A stretch of DNA of 64,000 bases, from positions 29,736,001-29,800,000 of the forward strand of contig NC_068922.1 in NCBI RefSeq assembly GCF_023091745.1. The letters are read 5' to 3'. The notes beneath the pieces were generated by a model. It did no database searches and was not told the origin of the DNA. It saw only the letters and a list, made by a program, of their open reading frames with translations. Below, in pieces: positions 1 to 11,253 of the stretch (positions are counted from its first letter, which is position 1; each line of letters starts with the position of its first letter). The position numbers and the translations under genes are program-made. This DNA comes from Budorcas taxicolor. Its lineage: Eukaryota > Chordata > Mammalia > Artiodactyla > Bovidae.

Positions 1-90
1 ACATGAGCAGCTGACTGGTTTTCTTCATTTGGTTCTGTACGACTTAAGAGTTAAATTCCTCCCAGGTTCTGGCATTTGACTGTTGTCTGT

Positions 91-171
91 CTTTGTTTTT
101 CTTTTCTTTTCCTTTCTTTTCTCTTCTTATCTCTCTTTTTCTTTTTATCTTTCAGTTTTCTTTCTTTTAAA
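91..171. repeat. Pyrimidine-rich low-complexity tract
   Basis: About 80 bases made almost only of T and C, with CTTTT and TCTTTT runs. No gene is seen between position 1 and the first BovB copy. Confidence 0.8.
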
Positions 172-288
172 GGCAGTTTGGGCGGGGATATAGCTTGACT
201 TTCTTTGGTATTGTTATTTGGTTCATTCACTAAAAATTATTTAATCAACACTAGATATGCCAGATACTTGCCAGATTGTGGAGATACC

Positions 289-603
289 AGTTCAGTTCAG
301 TTGCTCAATTGTGTCCAACTTTTTGTAACCCCATGGACTGCAGCATACCAGGCTTCCCTGTCCATCACAACTCCCAGAGCCTGCTCAAACTCATGTCCTT
401 CAAATTGGTGATGCCATCCAACCATCTCATTCTCTGTCTTCCCCTTCTCTTCCTGCCTTCAATCTTGCTCAGCATCAGGGTCTTTTCCAATGAGTCAGTT
501 CTTCTCATCAGGTGGCCAAAGTATTGGAGTTTCAGCTTCAGCACCAGTCCTTCCAATGAACATTCAGGACTGGGATTTCGTTTAGGATTGACTGGTTTGA
601 TAT
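289..603 (-). mobile_element. BovB LINE 3' fragment
   Basis: This is a 5'-truncated BovB (RTE clade) copy in reverse orientation. The low-coordinate edge is the TTCAGTTCAG tail typical of the BovB 3' end. The rest matches the last ~100 codons of the BovB ORF, decayed by stops; the reverse frame still reads as the conserved LEGLVLKLKLQYFGHLMRR and MRWLDGI segments. Not functional. Confidence 0.9.
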
Positions 604-712
604 AAAGATAAGTAATTTTTGCCTGCAAGATCAGAGGCTGATGGGGAAATTTATATAAAAACAGATAATTATAAAAACAAATAGAAATTAACGTTAAGTA
701 TGTAAGGAAGAT

Positions 713-924
713 GGGCTTCCCTGTGGCTTAGATGGTAAAGAATCCACCTGCAATATAGATCTGAGTTTGATCCCTGGGTTGGGAAGATCCGCTGGAGGAG
801 GGAATGGCTACCCACTCCAGTATTCTTGCCTAGAGAATTCTATGGACAGAGGAGCCTGGCAGGCTACAGTCCAAGGGGTTGTGAAGAGTCAGATACAACT
901 GAGCAACTAACACTTTCACTTTCT
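713..924 (+). mobile_element. Bov-tA SINE
   Basis: Full-length-like ruminant SINE. It has a tRNA-Glu-derived head (GGGCTTCCCTGTGGCTTAGA, then a B-box-like GAGTTTGATCCC) followed by the BovB-derived body and a tail near CACTTTCACTTTC. Confidence 0.9.
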
Positions 925-2440
925 CATATAAGCAAGATATACAAGATACAGAGTCTGTAGGGCCTCAAATATTTGCTATTTGGACCTTTACATATAGAAT
1001 TTCTGGACTCCTGGCCTAGTGTACCAGGAACTACAAAGAGTTCAGAATTTCCAGGACAAGCCTGTGAGCTTGGGCTGGAGAGTGAGGCAGCGGCCAGATG
1101 ACTGAGGCCATGCTTGTCAGGTAAGGAACCACTGAGTGACTCAAAGCAGCCTCTTCAGGTAAGGAACCGGAGCATGCGACTAGTTCCTTGGTGTCTACTC
1201 ACCATTCTGAGGAATATTCCAGCATTAAGCACAAGCCAGATAATTCAGTCATATGACTGTAATCCACAAGGAGCACTGTTGTCTGAGACACAGAAAGGGA
1301 TCTTGGGGTGAGTAAGTGTCTTCTCTGTAGCTCCCTTCCTTACTGACCCTTACAACTCCTGCCAGGCCAGGCCAGGCCAGATGCCCTGTTCCATCATGCA
1401 TAGTTCCCAGGGGTGCAAGTCTGCTGCTTCCTCTTGGAACCCAAGGCCACCAGCCTCTCTCAGCAGAGGGAGCTTTAGAGGGTAAGAAAGTGCCCTTGTC
1501 ATTCTTCCCCAACCAGGGGGCAGAGGCCCAGCCTTCGCAGTCTCTGCAGAAGACAGAAGGGCTGGTGATTAGAATTTGGATAAAAATGCCTCTTAGGCCA
1601 GGATAGCCTGAGAATATTGGGTGCACTTCAAGGTGAGCTGGGGCTGATGGGCAAAGGATGGAAAGCAAGGCTCTCCTACACCTTTCAGGCAGTGTCTTTC
1701 CCCACATCCTTTCCCCTAACTTTGCTCCTTCTTAGAAACTTGTGACCCTGAGAGGTGACTGATCTGTAGGACTTGGACGCTGGGACAGCAGAGCCCATGG
1801 CTGACATAGGCGGATCAGGAGCATAGCTGGAAAGAGAACCAGGGCTCAGACAGCCCCATCCAGCCACCGAGGGTCTGTGCTCTCACCAACCCCTTCCAGT
1901 CCATTCACCCTCCTTCTACATTAAGTGGAAAATATGATCCGTGATGGTGTGTGTTAAAAGGCTTGAGGAAAGGATGAGGCCCAGTGAAATCGGAGCCAAG
2001 GGATCATTCCCTTCCCACTGTGGCTGATGAGCAGATGAGGAGGAACAAAGTCTCCTTGTGGAATGAATCATCTCCTGGGTTGAGTTAATAAAATGGCACC
2101 ATGGGAGGCAGGCCCACTGACTCCCTGCCAGGAGCAGAAGCTCAGCTGGAGTTTCTGAGTCTGAGAAACCCCAGGGATAATACTTTGGTTATTGTGGGTG
2201 GATATCCCACCTCCACAGAGAGATGCCCTAACCTCTCCAGAGAGTGTTTGAACAATTGCAAACAGAATAGGAAAAGTAGATGGCGGGGCTTGGTGAATGC
2301 TCCACTTACTGTGAAACACTGAGAGTGTTGATGGGAGCTATCTGTCTGGTTATTCAGTTTATTATAAAAATGATTTCATAACTGAGGAATCTCAAAGTCA
2401 TAATAATTATTAACTCTTTATCCCAAATGACTGGCATATT
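925..2440. other. No gene recognised; non-repetitive DNA with (GCCAG)4
   Basis: About 1.5 kb without a recognisable gene or repeat. A short perfect (GCCAG)4 array lies at 1361-1380. A 152-codon reverse frame (1249-1707) resembles no family I know and has no splice or coding context; I treat it as chance. Confidence 0.6.
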
Positions 2441-2747
2441 TGTTTTTTTTTAACTTTTTATTTTATATTGGAGTATAGTCAATTAATAATGTTGTGATAG
2501 TTTCAGGGGACAGCAGAGTGACTCAGCCACTCATATACATGTGTCCATTCTCCCCCAAACTCCCCTCTCATCCAGGCTGCCACATAACATTGAGCAGAGT
2601 TCCCTCTACAATACAGGTCCTTGTTATCCATTTTAAATTTAGCAGGTTTTATACGTCCATCCCAAATTCCATAACTATCCTTTCTCACCATCCTTCCCTC
2701 ACCCTGGCAACCATAAGTTCATTCTCTAAGTCTGTGAGTCTCAAGTG
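2441..2747 (-). mobile_element. Artiodactyl L1 3'UTR fragment
   Basis: Reverse complement of the L1 3' end. The block order GTTGTGATAGTTTCAGG, then CAGCAGAGTGACTCAGCCA, then the GGTCCTTGTTATCC segment is that of other L1 3' ends in this window. It is diverged, with no TSD evident. Confidence 0.75.
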
Positions 2748-3306
2748 ACTTAGAGGAGACTGAAAAGGCATTCACTGTCTTGGGAAATTCAATCAGAGTT
2801 AAAAATTAAGCCCAGAAGAGGCTTTCAGCAACAAAGCTAGTGATGTCTCTAAATTGTATTTAGTATTGAGAATACCACTTTGGGTTAAATGTCAGTTAGG
2901 CTACTGTCCAAGTGATACATGAACTACTCAGATGATCTAGACATAGCTTTGGTTTCTTGTCAAGTCACAGAAAATCTATGATGTAGTTCTTCTTGCTTTA
3001 ATAAAATGGAGAGGATTAATGGGTTAGTATTGAAGCTACAACAATAACTTGCATTAATGTTGTTGCGGTGTTGATTTTTTTTTCTCCAAAGAGTTGGATC
3101 AAATAGTTTCTGCCTGTATGGTTTTCATTATTTAAGGCTAAATTGAGAATAAGGTCACTTTTGAATAGTAAGACCAGATCTGAGAAAAACAAAATATCCT
3201 TAGCTATACAAATCATTGTCATCACCCTGTGAAGGTGGCCAGGTCCCCACAGACCCAGTCTCCTGCCTACCTCGCAGATAATGAGATGTGGTACATAGTG
3301 TCTTCA
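2748..3306. other. No gene or repeat recognised
   Basis: About 560 bases of AT-rich unique DNA. I see no coding exon and no interspersed repeat. Confidence 0.5.
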
Positions 3307-3518
3307 GGGGCTCCCCTGGTGGTGCAGAGGTAAAGAATCTGCCTGCAATGAAGGAGATGCTGGTTTGATCCCTGGCTCAGGAATATCCCCTGAAGAAGGA
3401 AATGGCAACCCACTCTGGTATTCTTGCCTGGGAAATCCCATGGACAGAGCCCTGATGGGCTATAGTCCATGGGGTCACAAGAATGGGATAGGACTGTGAC
3501 TAAACAAAAACAACAACA
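3307..3518 (+). mobile_element. Bov-tA SINE
   Basis: tRNA-Glu head (GGGGCTCCCCTGGTGGTGCA), TTTGATCCCTGG B-box, CAACCCACTCTGGTATTCTTG body and an A/C-rich CAAAAACAACAACA tail. Confidence 0.88.
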
Positions 3519-3584
3519 TCACCCTTTCACCTCTGTGTAAAGGATGGTAAGGAAAGTAAATTAAATACAAATTAAAAGTGTTTA

Positions 3585-3975
3585 GGGACTTCCCTGGTGG
3601 TTCAGATGGTAAAGACTTTGCCTGCATTGTGGGAGACCCGGGTTCAATCATTGGGTTGGGAAGAGCCCTTGGAGGAGGGCATGGCCACCCACTCCAGTAA
3701 TTCTTGCCTGGAGAATCCCCATGGATAGAGGAGCCTGGCGGGCTACAGTCTTCGGGGTTGCGAAGAGTCGGACATGACTGAGTGACTAACCTCACACTTG
3801 TAGTCCAGGGGCTAAGACTTTGTGTGCCCAATGCAGGGGGCCCAGCCAGGGGCTACTGGTCACAGAACTAGATCCCACATGCCACAACCGAAAGTCCTAC
3901 ATGCTGCAATTAAAAAAAAGATTCCACATGTTACAGCTAAAAGATCCTGCAAAGACCCAGCACAGTCAAAAAAAG
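3585..3975 (+). mobile_element. Composite SINE: Bov-tA joined to a CHR SINE
   Basis: 3585-3797 is a Bov-tA copy. From about 3800 the sequence becomes a CHR-type tRNA-Glu SINE (TAGTCCAGGGGCTAAGACTT, then GACCCAGCACAGTC and an A-rich tail). One near-perfect TSD flanks the pair: AAAAGTGTTTA at 3574-3584 and AAAAGTGCTTA at 3976-3986. This suggests one integrated or later-recombined unit rather than two neighbours. Confidence 0.75.
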
Positions 3976-4255
3976 AAAAGTGCTTAGTACAACACATGAG
4001 GAGATGTAATACATTGCATGACCTCATGTGTGCATGTTCTTTTAGTTTAAAAATGAATCGTTCACCTATTATGCTCCAGACATACAGAGTGTTCACCACT
4101 GGGTAGGGGATGAAATAGGGAAGAAATCTAAGTTTCTGTCCTCCTGAAACTTACATGGAAGGACATGAACAAAGAGTTCATGTAAAGTGAAATCTTATCA
4201 AGGCCAGCATGGCCTGGTGGAGATGGCCATGGTGGGAAATTAAGAAACGTATGCT

Positions 4256-6390
4256 TTACATTTCCCCTAAAATCAGGAACAAGACAAGGATGCCTACTCT
4301 CACCATCACTATTCAACATAGTTTTGGAAGTTTTAGCCACAGCAATCAGAGAAGAAAAAGAAATAAAAGGAATCCAGATTGGAAAAGAAGTAAAACTCTC
4401 ACTGTTTGCAGATGACATGATCCTCTACATAGAAAACCCTAAAGACTCCACCAGAAAATTCTTAGAGCTAACCAATGAATATAGTAAAGTTGCAGGATAC
4501 AAAATTAATACACAGAAATCACTTGCATTCCTATACACTCACAATGAGAAAACACAAAGAGAAATTAAGGAAACAATTCCATTCACCATTGCAATGAAAA
4601 GAATAAAATACTTAGGAATAAATTTACCTAAAGAAACAAAAGACCTATATATAGAAAACTATAAAACACTGATGAAAGAAATCAAAGAGGACACACATAG
4701 ATGGAGAAATTTACCATGTTCATGAATCAGAAGAATCAATATAGTGAAAATGAGTATACTACCCAAAGCAATCTATAGATTGCAATCCCTATCAAGCTAC
4801 CATCAGTATTTTTCACAGAACTAGAACAAATAATTTCAAGATTTGTATGGAAATACAAAAAAACCTCGAATAGCCAAAGCAATCTTGAGAAAGAAGACTG
4901 GAACTGGAGGAATCAACCTGCCTGACTTCAGGCTCTACTACAAAGCCACAGTCATCAAGACAGTATGGTACTGGCACAAAGACAGAAATATAGATCAATG
5001 GAACAAAACAGAAAGCCCAGAGATAAATCCACACACCTATGGACACCTTATCTTTTACAAAGAAGGCAAGAATATATAATGGAAAAAAGATAATTTCTTT
5101 AACAAGTGGTGCTGGGAAAACTGGTCAACCACTTGTAAAAGAATGAAACTAGAATACTTTCTAACACCATACACAAAAAATAAACTCAAAATGGATTAAA
5201 GATCTAAACATAAGACCAGAAATTATAAAACTCCTAGAGGGGAACATAGGCAAAACACTCTCTGATGTAAATCACAGCAGGAACCTCTATGACCCACCTC
5301 CCAGAGTAATGGAAATAAAAGCAAAAATAAACAAATGGGACCTAAATAAACTTAAAAGATTTTGCACACCATAGGAAACTGAAGAAAGGTGAAAAGATAG
5401 CCTTCATAGTGGGAGAAAATAATAGCAAATGAAGCAACTGACAAAGAATTAATCTCAAAAATATACAAGCAACTCCTGCAGCTCAATTCCGGAAAAATAA
5501 ATGACCCAATAAAAAATGGACCAAAGAACTAAACAGACATTTCTCCAAAGAAGACATACAGGTGGCTAACAAACACATGAAAAGATGCTCAACATCACTC
5601 ATTATCAGAGAAATGCAAATCAAAACCACAATGAGGTACCATTTCATGCCAGTCAGAATGGCTGCTATCAAAAAGTCTACAAACAGTAAATACTGGAGAG
5701 GGTGTTGGTGGGAATGCAAACTAGTACAGCCACTATGGAGAACAGTGTGGAGATTTCTTAAAAAACGAACTAGAACTGCCATATGACCCAGCAATCCCAC
5801 TGCTGGGCATACACACCAAGGAAACTAAAATTGAAAGAGACACGTGTACCCCATTGTTCATCGCAGCACTGTTTACAATAGCCAGGACATGGAAGCAACC
5901 TAGATGTCCATCGGCAGATGAATGGATAAGAAAGCTATGGTACATATACACAATGGAACATTACTAAGCTATTAAAAAGAATGCATTTGAATCAGTTCTA
6001 ATGAGGTGGATGAAACTGGAGCCTATTACACAGAGCGAAGTAAGTCAGAAAGAAAAACACGAATACAGTATATTAATGCATATATGTGGAATTTAGAAAG
6101 ATGGTAACAATGACCCTATATGCAAGACAGCAAAAGAGACACAGATATAAAGAACAGACTTTTGGACTCTGTGGGAGAAGGCAAGGGTGGGATGATTGAG
6201 AGACTAGTATTGAAACATATATATTATCATATGTGAAATAGATCGCCAGTCCAGGTTCAATGCATGAGAAGGGGGCTCAGGGCTGGTGCATTGGGATGAC
6301 CCTGAGAGATGGGATGGAAAGGGAGGTGGGAGGGAGGGTCAGGATGGGGAACACATGTACACCCATGGCTGATTCATGTGAATGTATGGC
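4256..6390 (+). mobile_element. L1 LINE fragment (ORF2 RT to 3'UTR), inactive
   Basis: 5'-truncated L1 of the artiodactyl lineage. It starts inside the ORF2 reverse transcriptase: an open stretch at 4324-4725 contains the catalytic FADD motif (SLFADDMILY). It continues through the ORF2 C-terminal region (YHFMPVRMAAIKK near 5640) into the 3'UTR. Several stops and frameshifts break ORF2, so it is dead. It is the same family as the element at 56725-58640. The 3' edge lacks a clean poly(A). Confidence 0.92.
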
Positions 6391-6504
6391 ACTTTTATTT
6401 GTTGGTCCACTGACCGAGGTCATCCAGCACTCCTCTGCCTGGTACTCTGACCCCAGTAGCCCAGGTTATCTCCCTGACACAAAGAGCCCTTGTAGACAAT
6501 GAGT

Positions 6505-6713
6505 GCTGTGCTTAGTTGCTCAGTCGTGTCCGACTCTTTGCATCCCCATGGACTGTAGCCTGCCAGGTTCCTCTGTCCATGGAATTTTCCAGACCAGAAT
6601 ACTGGAGTGGGTAGTTATTCCTTTCTCCAGGGGAACTTCCCAACCCAGGGATTAAACCCAGGTCTCTGGCATTGCAGGCAGATTCTTTACTGTCTGTGCC
6701 ACCAGGGAAGCCC
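6505..6713 (-). mobile_element. Bov-tA SINE
   Basis: Reverse-oriented Bov-tA: CTTAGTTGCTCAGTCGTGTC at the tail side, AATACTGGAGTGGGTAG in the body, and the complement of the tRNA head ending CCACCAGGGAAGCCC. Confidence 0.9.
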
Positions 6714-7044
6714 AGACAGTAAGTAAGTCCACTGCAAATTTAAAATCCTGCATGATAGGTAAAAAAGATTTTTATTGGATGGCCGTAAGATGAAAGAGAT
6801 ATGTGACCAGTAGGTCTTGAGCCAATGAAGGTATCCAAATTGCATGGCAATGTTTTTCCTCTCCTGACTGCTTCTTTACTGGCCCGACTGACTCTAGAAC
6901 ACAAGGTAGAGTGTTTAGCACGTTGCCCACAGGCCCAAGGGCAAACCCACTGGCTGAACAGATGAATGAAGGCTTTCAGCTACTGTCTTAGCTGGGGCTG
7001 CAAAAACAAATGATCACAGACTGAGTGGATTAAACAGTAAATTT

Positions 7045-7228
7045 GGAACTTGCCTGATGATCGAGTGGTCAAGACTTTGCCTTCTAATGCAGGGGGTATG
7101 GATTCAATCCCTAGCTGGGAAGCTAAGATCCCACATGCCTCAAAGCCAAAAACCCAATCACAAAACAGAAGCAATACTGGGACAAATTCCCTAGAGACTT
7201 TTAAATGGTCCACACCAAAAAGTCCACC
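7045..7228 (+). mobile_element. CHR-type tRNA-Glu SINE
   Basis: Diverged CHR SINE: a head with GAGTGGTCAAGACTTTGCC, the GATTCAATCCCTAGCTGGGA B-box region, and the AAATGGTCCACACCAAAAAG tail seen in other CHR copies here. It is inserted in the MaLR LTR. Confidence 0.75.
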
Positions 7229-7389
7229 CCCCGCCCCTCAGCAAACTTATTTCTCACAGTTATGGAGGCTGAAGTTCAAGGCGCTGGCAGGTCTGGTGTC
7301 TGGTGAGGTCCTGACACATGGTTTATAGTTGGCTGATTTCTTGCTGTATCCTGGACATAGTTAGGGGTGGAGAGAGAGAGAGAGAAAGC

Positions 7390-7931
7390 TTTTTCTTTTT
7401 TTAGAAGAAAAGCTATGATAAATCTAGACAGTATACTGAAAAGTAGAGATATTACTTTGCCAACAAAGGTCTATATAGTCAAAGCTATCATTTTTCCAGT
7501 AGTCATGTATGGATGTGAGAGTTGGACCATAAAGAAGGCTGAGTGCTGAAGAATTGATGCTTTTGAACTGTGGTGTTGGAGAAGACTCTTGAGATTCCTT
7601 TGGGCTGCAAGGAGATCAAACCAGTCAGTCCTAAAGGAAATCAGTCCTGAATATTCACTGGAAGGACTGATGCTGAAGCTGAAGTTCCGATACTTTGGCC
7701 ACCTGATGCAAACAGCTAACTCATTAGAGAAGACCCTCATACTGGGAAAGATTGAAGGCAGGAAGAGAAGGGGACAACAGAGGATGAGATGGTTGGATGG
7801 CATCACTGACTCAATGGACTTGAGTTTGAGCAAGCTCTGGGAGATGGTGAAGGACAGGGAAACCTGGTGTGCTGCCGTCCATGGGGTCACAAAGAGTCGG
7901 ACATGACTGAGTGACTGAACAACAGCAACAA
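7390..7931 (+). mobile_element. BovB LINE 3' fragment
   Basis: Forward BovB piece covering the last ~170 ORF codons and the tail (GAGTGACTGAACAACAGCAA). Conserved blocks are readable (VVMYGCESWTIKKAE, LEGLMLKLKFRYFGHLM, MRWLDGITD), with a stop after the KKAEC block. A (GA)n run at 7369-7386 precedes it. It sits in the MaLR LTR. Confidence 0.92.
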
Positions 7932-8065
7932 TCATATCACGAGGGCTCCATTCCCATATCCTATTTATCGTCCAGAGACCCCATTCCCTAACACATTTGC
8001 ATTGAGGGGTTAGGATTTCAGCATTAAAAGTTTTTGGAGACACAAACATTCAGTTCATAACAGGC

Positions 8066-8297
8066 TCAGTCTCTTTCTGGGATTCCTCTTTCCTTTTCTC
8101 ACATTTCTCCATGAACTGTTCATTAGTCATAACTATTGGGTTTGTAATTATCACCTTGTGAAACTTTGAGGTAATTTCATGTTAAATTTTGGTATAATTT
8201 AAATATCAGTATCTACATGTATATTTAAAACTAAATGGAGTTCGAATCTCTACCCAAACAAGGCAAGCATATTGCAATTATCTCTAAAGAAATAATT
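8066..8297. other. AT-rich unique DNA
   Basis: No gene or repeat recognised between the LTR remnant and the complex insertion that begins at the 8298 direct repeat. Confidence 0.5.
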
Positions 8298-8335
8298 AAA
8301 AGACACCTTTGGATTCCTCATATATGAATCCAAAG

Positions 8336-8524
8336 TGAAAGTTGCTCAGTCTTGTTCGACTCTTTGAGACCCCATGGACTATACAGTTCATGGAATTCTC
8401 CAGTCCAGAATACTGGAGTGGGTAGCCTATCCCTTCTCCAGTGGATCTTCCTGACCCAGGAATCGAACCATGATCTCCTGCATTGCAGGTGGATTCTTTA
8501 CCAACTGAGCTATCAGGGAAGCCC
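8336..8524 (-). mobile_element. Bov-tA SINE with 13-bp TSD
   Basis: Reverse Bov-tA, from GTGAAAGTTGCTCAGTC to CTATCAGGGAAGCCC. A perfect TSD, TATGAATCCAAAG, flanks it at 8323-8335 and 8526-8538. Confidence 0.93.
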
Positions 8525-8899
8525 TTATGAATCCAAAGGTGTCTTTTAAATATGAATCCAAAGGTGTCTTTTAATTAATTCTTTAGGGGATGATTTCAAC
8601 CTATTGGCAGGGCAAGAATAGAGATGCAGACAGAATGGATGTGTGGACACAGTGGACAAGAGGGATGTGGATGAATTGGGAGAGTCGGATTGACATATGT
8701 ACCTATGTACATGAACATGTGTAAAATAGGTGGCTAGTATAGGGAAGCTGCTGGGTAGCACAGGGAGCTTAGCCCAGTGCTTTGGGACAACCTAGAAAGG
8801 TAGGAAGGAGATCCAAGAGGGAGGGGATATGTGTATACATGCAGCTGACTCACATTGTCGTACAGCAGAAACTAACACAATATTGTAAAGCAACTATAT

Positions 8900-9104
8900 G
8901 CTTAGTTGCTCAGTCATGTCCGACTCTTTGTGACCTTATAGACTATAGCCCGCCAGGCTCCTCTGTCCATGGGGATTCTCCAGGCAAGAATACTGGAGTG
9001 GGTTGCCATGCCCTCCTACAGGGAATCTTCCCAACCCAGGAATCGAACCCAGGTCTCCAGTATTGCAGGTGGATTCTTTACCATCTGAGCCACCAGGGAA
9101 GCCC
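8900..9104 (-). mobile_element. Bov-tA SINE nested in an L1 3'UTR
   Basis: Reverse Bov-tA (GCTTAGTTGCTCAGTCATG to CCACCAGGGAAGCCC). It splits the L1 3' tail: upstream ends TTGTAAAGCAACTATAT and downstream resumes CTATACCCTAATTTG. It is therefore younger than the L1. Confidence 0.92.
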
Positions 9105-9138
9105 CTATACCCTAATTTGAAAAAAAGACACCTTTGGA

Positions 9139-10129
9139 ACATTTGTGGAAACTCGAATGTGTAGATATGATTAGATAATAAAAAAATTATCAATAATTTT
9201 CTTAGGAGTAATAATATTGTGATTATGTAAAAAGTGTCTTTATTTTTAGGACTTGCATGATAATATATTTAGTGGTAAAATGTCATGATATCTGTAACTT
9301 ACTTTCAAATGACTTGCAGTATTATCTATGTAGATAAAACAAATATGGCAAAGTGTTTAAGTTTTTGGATTCTAGATGACAGTTCTATGTATGATTGTGC
9401 TCCTATTCTCCTCTATGTTGAAGGATTTTCATAAAAAGCATTGGAAAAAGTGACAGAGTAGATGTGTATGATCTTGGGGATAATTGTGACCCCACAGTGT
9501 TGTCTGTTTCAGGCTTGCCTCCCACTAAAACTGCACTTGAACCATAAGTGTTGGAGACTAATCTTCCCTCCAAGAAAGCGTTCCTCCACTTTCTTTGGCA
9601 GCTATGCTGTGTTTTCAAAATCTTCGCTGTTGAGAAGTTCTTCCTTATGTCTGTCTCAAACAGTCTTCATGAAATCAATGACACTCTTGGCTATTTTGGT
9701 CTTTTCCGATTTCAAAACTTAGCTGGAAGTTTGGAGCAGGTACTAGATTTCTACTTTTCTTTAGGATTCAGATTCCCAGAGACATTTTGGAATAGCTGGC
9801 AAGACAAGTGTCTTCCCAGTGTGTTCTGATATCTACCTGGAAACTCTGAAGGGAAATGCGATGCAGGGTCCGGATGTGGAGTCACATCCATCCGGATGTG
9901 GAGTCAGCCATACCATCCTGTCCTCTTGCTTCATTCACTGCTCAGAATGGATGTCTTCCTTTCCTGATTGCCTGAGTGAAACAGTACCCCACCACTCTCT
10001 CCTTGTTCCCTTGATTTTCTTTTTTAAGGAGCGTTGATCACTGCCTGACATTATATCACACATTGTTATTTATTTACGGCTCTTCTCCAGGAGAAGGCGT
10101 GCTCTGAGAGAGTGGGGTCTGGGCCACAC
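9139..10129. other. No gene recognised; short direct repeat
   Basis: About 1 kb of unique DNA. TCCGGATGTGGAGTCA occurs twice in close tandem near 9868-9906. Forward frames at 9462-9829 show no recognisable domain and are probably chance. Confidence 0.5.
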
Positions 10130-10316
10130 CAGCAATCCTCCAACTTGATGTGTGTCAGAACCTCCTGGAGGGCTTGTTAAAACGTGGAGTTCTGGGACAG
10201 CCCCCAGAGGTTGTAGTTCAGTAGATCTGAGATGGAGCCTCAGTAAATTTGAATTTCTAACAAGATCCCATGTGATCCTGATGCCCCTGGCTCTGGTACC
10301 CCATCTTGGGAACCAA
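10130..10316 (+). repeat. MER5A-like DNA transposon (hAT-Charlie)
   Basis: Non-autonomous hAT remnant. The block order TGTGTCAGAACCTCCTGGAG, CTTGTTAAAACG, TTGTAGTTCAGTAGATCTGA and TGTGATCCTGATGCCCCTGG is that of MER5A in forward orientation. Confidence 0.75.
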
Positions 10317-10334
10317 GGGTCTGTTTTGAGCTAA

Positions 10335-10408
10335 CATGTCCCAGCATATGGAATAGTAAATACTCTGTGAGTACTTGTTGGATGGATGAATGAATGAATG
10401 AGAGAGTG
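10335..10408 (+). repeat. L2-like 3' end
   Basis: Short motif string ending in TGTTGGATGGATGAATGAAT, characteristic of the L2 3' terminus. Diverged and short. Confidence 0.45.
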
Positions 10409-11070
10409 TGAGCTGGTTGGCAGATAGGATCACTGGGCTGTGGAAATGGGAGAACTTTGAAAACCAAGTAAGTAGCCACTGAGGAAACCAAATAAGTTCC
10501 CACACTGAAGGCCTTTGACTTGTGGCCCATGTCCAGATGTGGTTTGCTAAGCAGAGAACTTGTGCACACAAAATCACTGCTTTAAATCATTATTCCAACA
10601 CTTACCAGGGAACAGGGACATTTTAAACTTTTGAGGATGATGTCATAGAGGGTAAATTCTGTCTAATTCCATTTAGTACCTTTATAAGAGATGACAGTAG
10701 GAGACAGCCCAGTGGTTTTATCGGAACAATTCAGTGGTCTGCATTTGCAGGATCTTTCTTCTGTTTTGGCTCTAGTGTCTTCCTAGCCTGCTTTTCCTTT
10801 ATTAGGGATGTTTCCTCCTAGTCAGTTGCATTCTACATGAAAGGCCATTACAAGAGATAGTTCATTCAATTTGCACACTTTGGGCTACCTGGGTGGCCAC
10901 AAACAGGATATTTGAATTTGATCTCTACAGTCTCACAGAACCAATCAGTGCCCCAAAAACTTTTCCACAAGCTCTTTTTGATTGTTATTTTTTCTGCTGT
11001 TAGAAATGAAACACGCTGTCAGCCATGTGGAGAACTGGGTTAGTGAACAAAGTGCTGGAGAATAAGAAGA
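10409..11070. other. No gene or repeat recognised
   Basis: About 660 bases of unique DNA before the insertion cluster that starts at the first GAACAGTCTT. Confidence 0.5.
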
Positions 11071-11080
11071 GAACAGTCTT

Positions 11081-11243
11081 GGACTTCCTTGGTGGTCCAG
11101 TGACTGGGAGATGCCACCGTAATGAGAAGCCCTTGCACTGAAACCAGAGAGTAGTCCCCACTCACCATAACTAGAGAAAGTCTGTGCTCAGCAGCAAAGA
11201 CCCAGCACAGCAACACCCCCACCAAAAAAAAAAAAACAACCCA
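11081..11243 (+). mobile_element. CHR-type SINE
   Basis: CHR SINE (GGACTTCCTTGGTGGTCCAG to AAGACCCAGCACAGCAACAC and an A-run). GAACAGTCTT flanks it at 11071-11080 and 11244-11253. Confidence 0.8.
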
Positions 11244-11253
11244 GAACAGTCTT

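Larger units (their letters stand above)
6978..8065 (-). repeat. MaLR-type (MLT1/MST-like) solo LTR, split in three
   Basis: Ancient ERVL-MaLR-like LTR in reverse orientation, seen in three pieces: about 6978-7044 (CTACTGTCTTAGCTGGGGCT), 7236-7368 (TTATTTCTCACAGTTATGGA) and 7932-8065 (GGGTTAGGATTTCAGCATTA to ACATTCAGTTCATAACAGGC). A CHR SINE (7045-7228) and a BovB copy (7390-7931) interrupt it. No internal retroviral genes are present. The family level is reasonable; the exact subfamily is unsure. Confidence 0.65.
8298..9138. mobile_element. Complex insertion: L1 3'UTR with internal palindrome and two SINEs
   Basis: A 16-bp direct repeat, AAAAGACACCTTTGGA, bounds the block (8298-8313 and 9123-9138). 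Inside are two inverted copies of the same word (8532-8547 and 8557-8572), an L1-type 3'UTR (about 8595-8897 plus 9106-9122, ending in A's) and two reverse Bov-tA SINEs. The direct copies read as the L1 TSD, and the inverted copies as target DNA copied in reverse during integration. The mechanism is inference. Confidence 0.7.

Noticed and set aside
1249..1707. 152-codon reverse open frame
   Set aside because: No recognisable domain, no splice or promoter context; GC-rich composition makes a chance frame likely.
3307..3797. Two tRNA-like stretches with B-box sequences considered as tRNA genes
   Set aside because: They are the tRNA-Glu-derived heads of SINEs; no cloverleaf or anticodon arm is maintained.
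7471..8049. 192-codon reverse frame
   Set aside because: It is the antisense of the BovB copy at 7390-7931, extended into LTR sequence.
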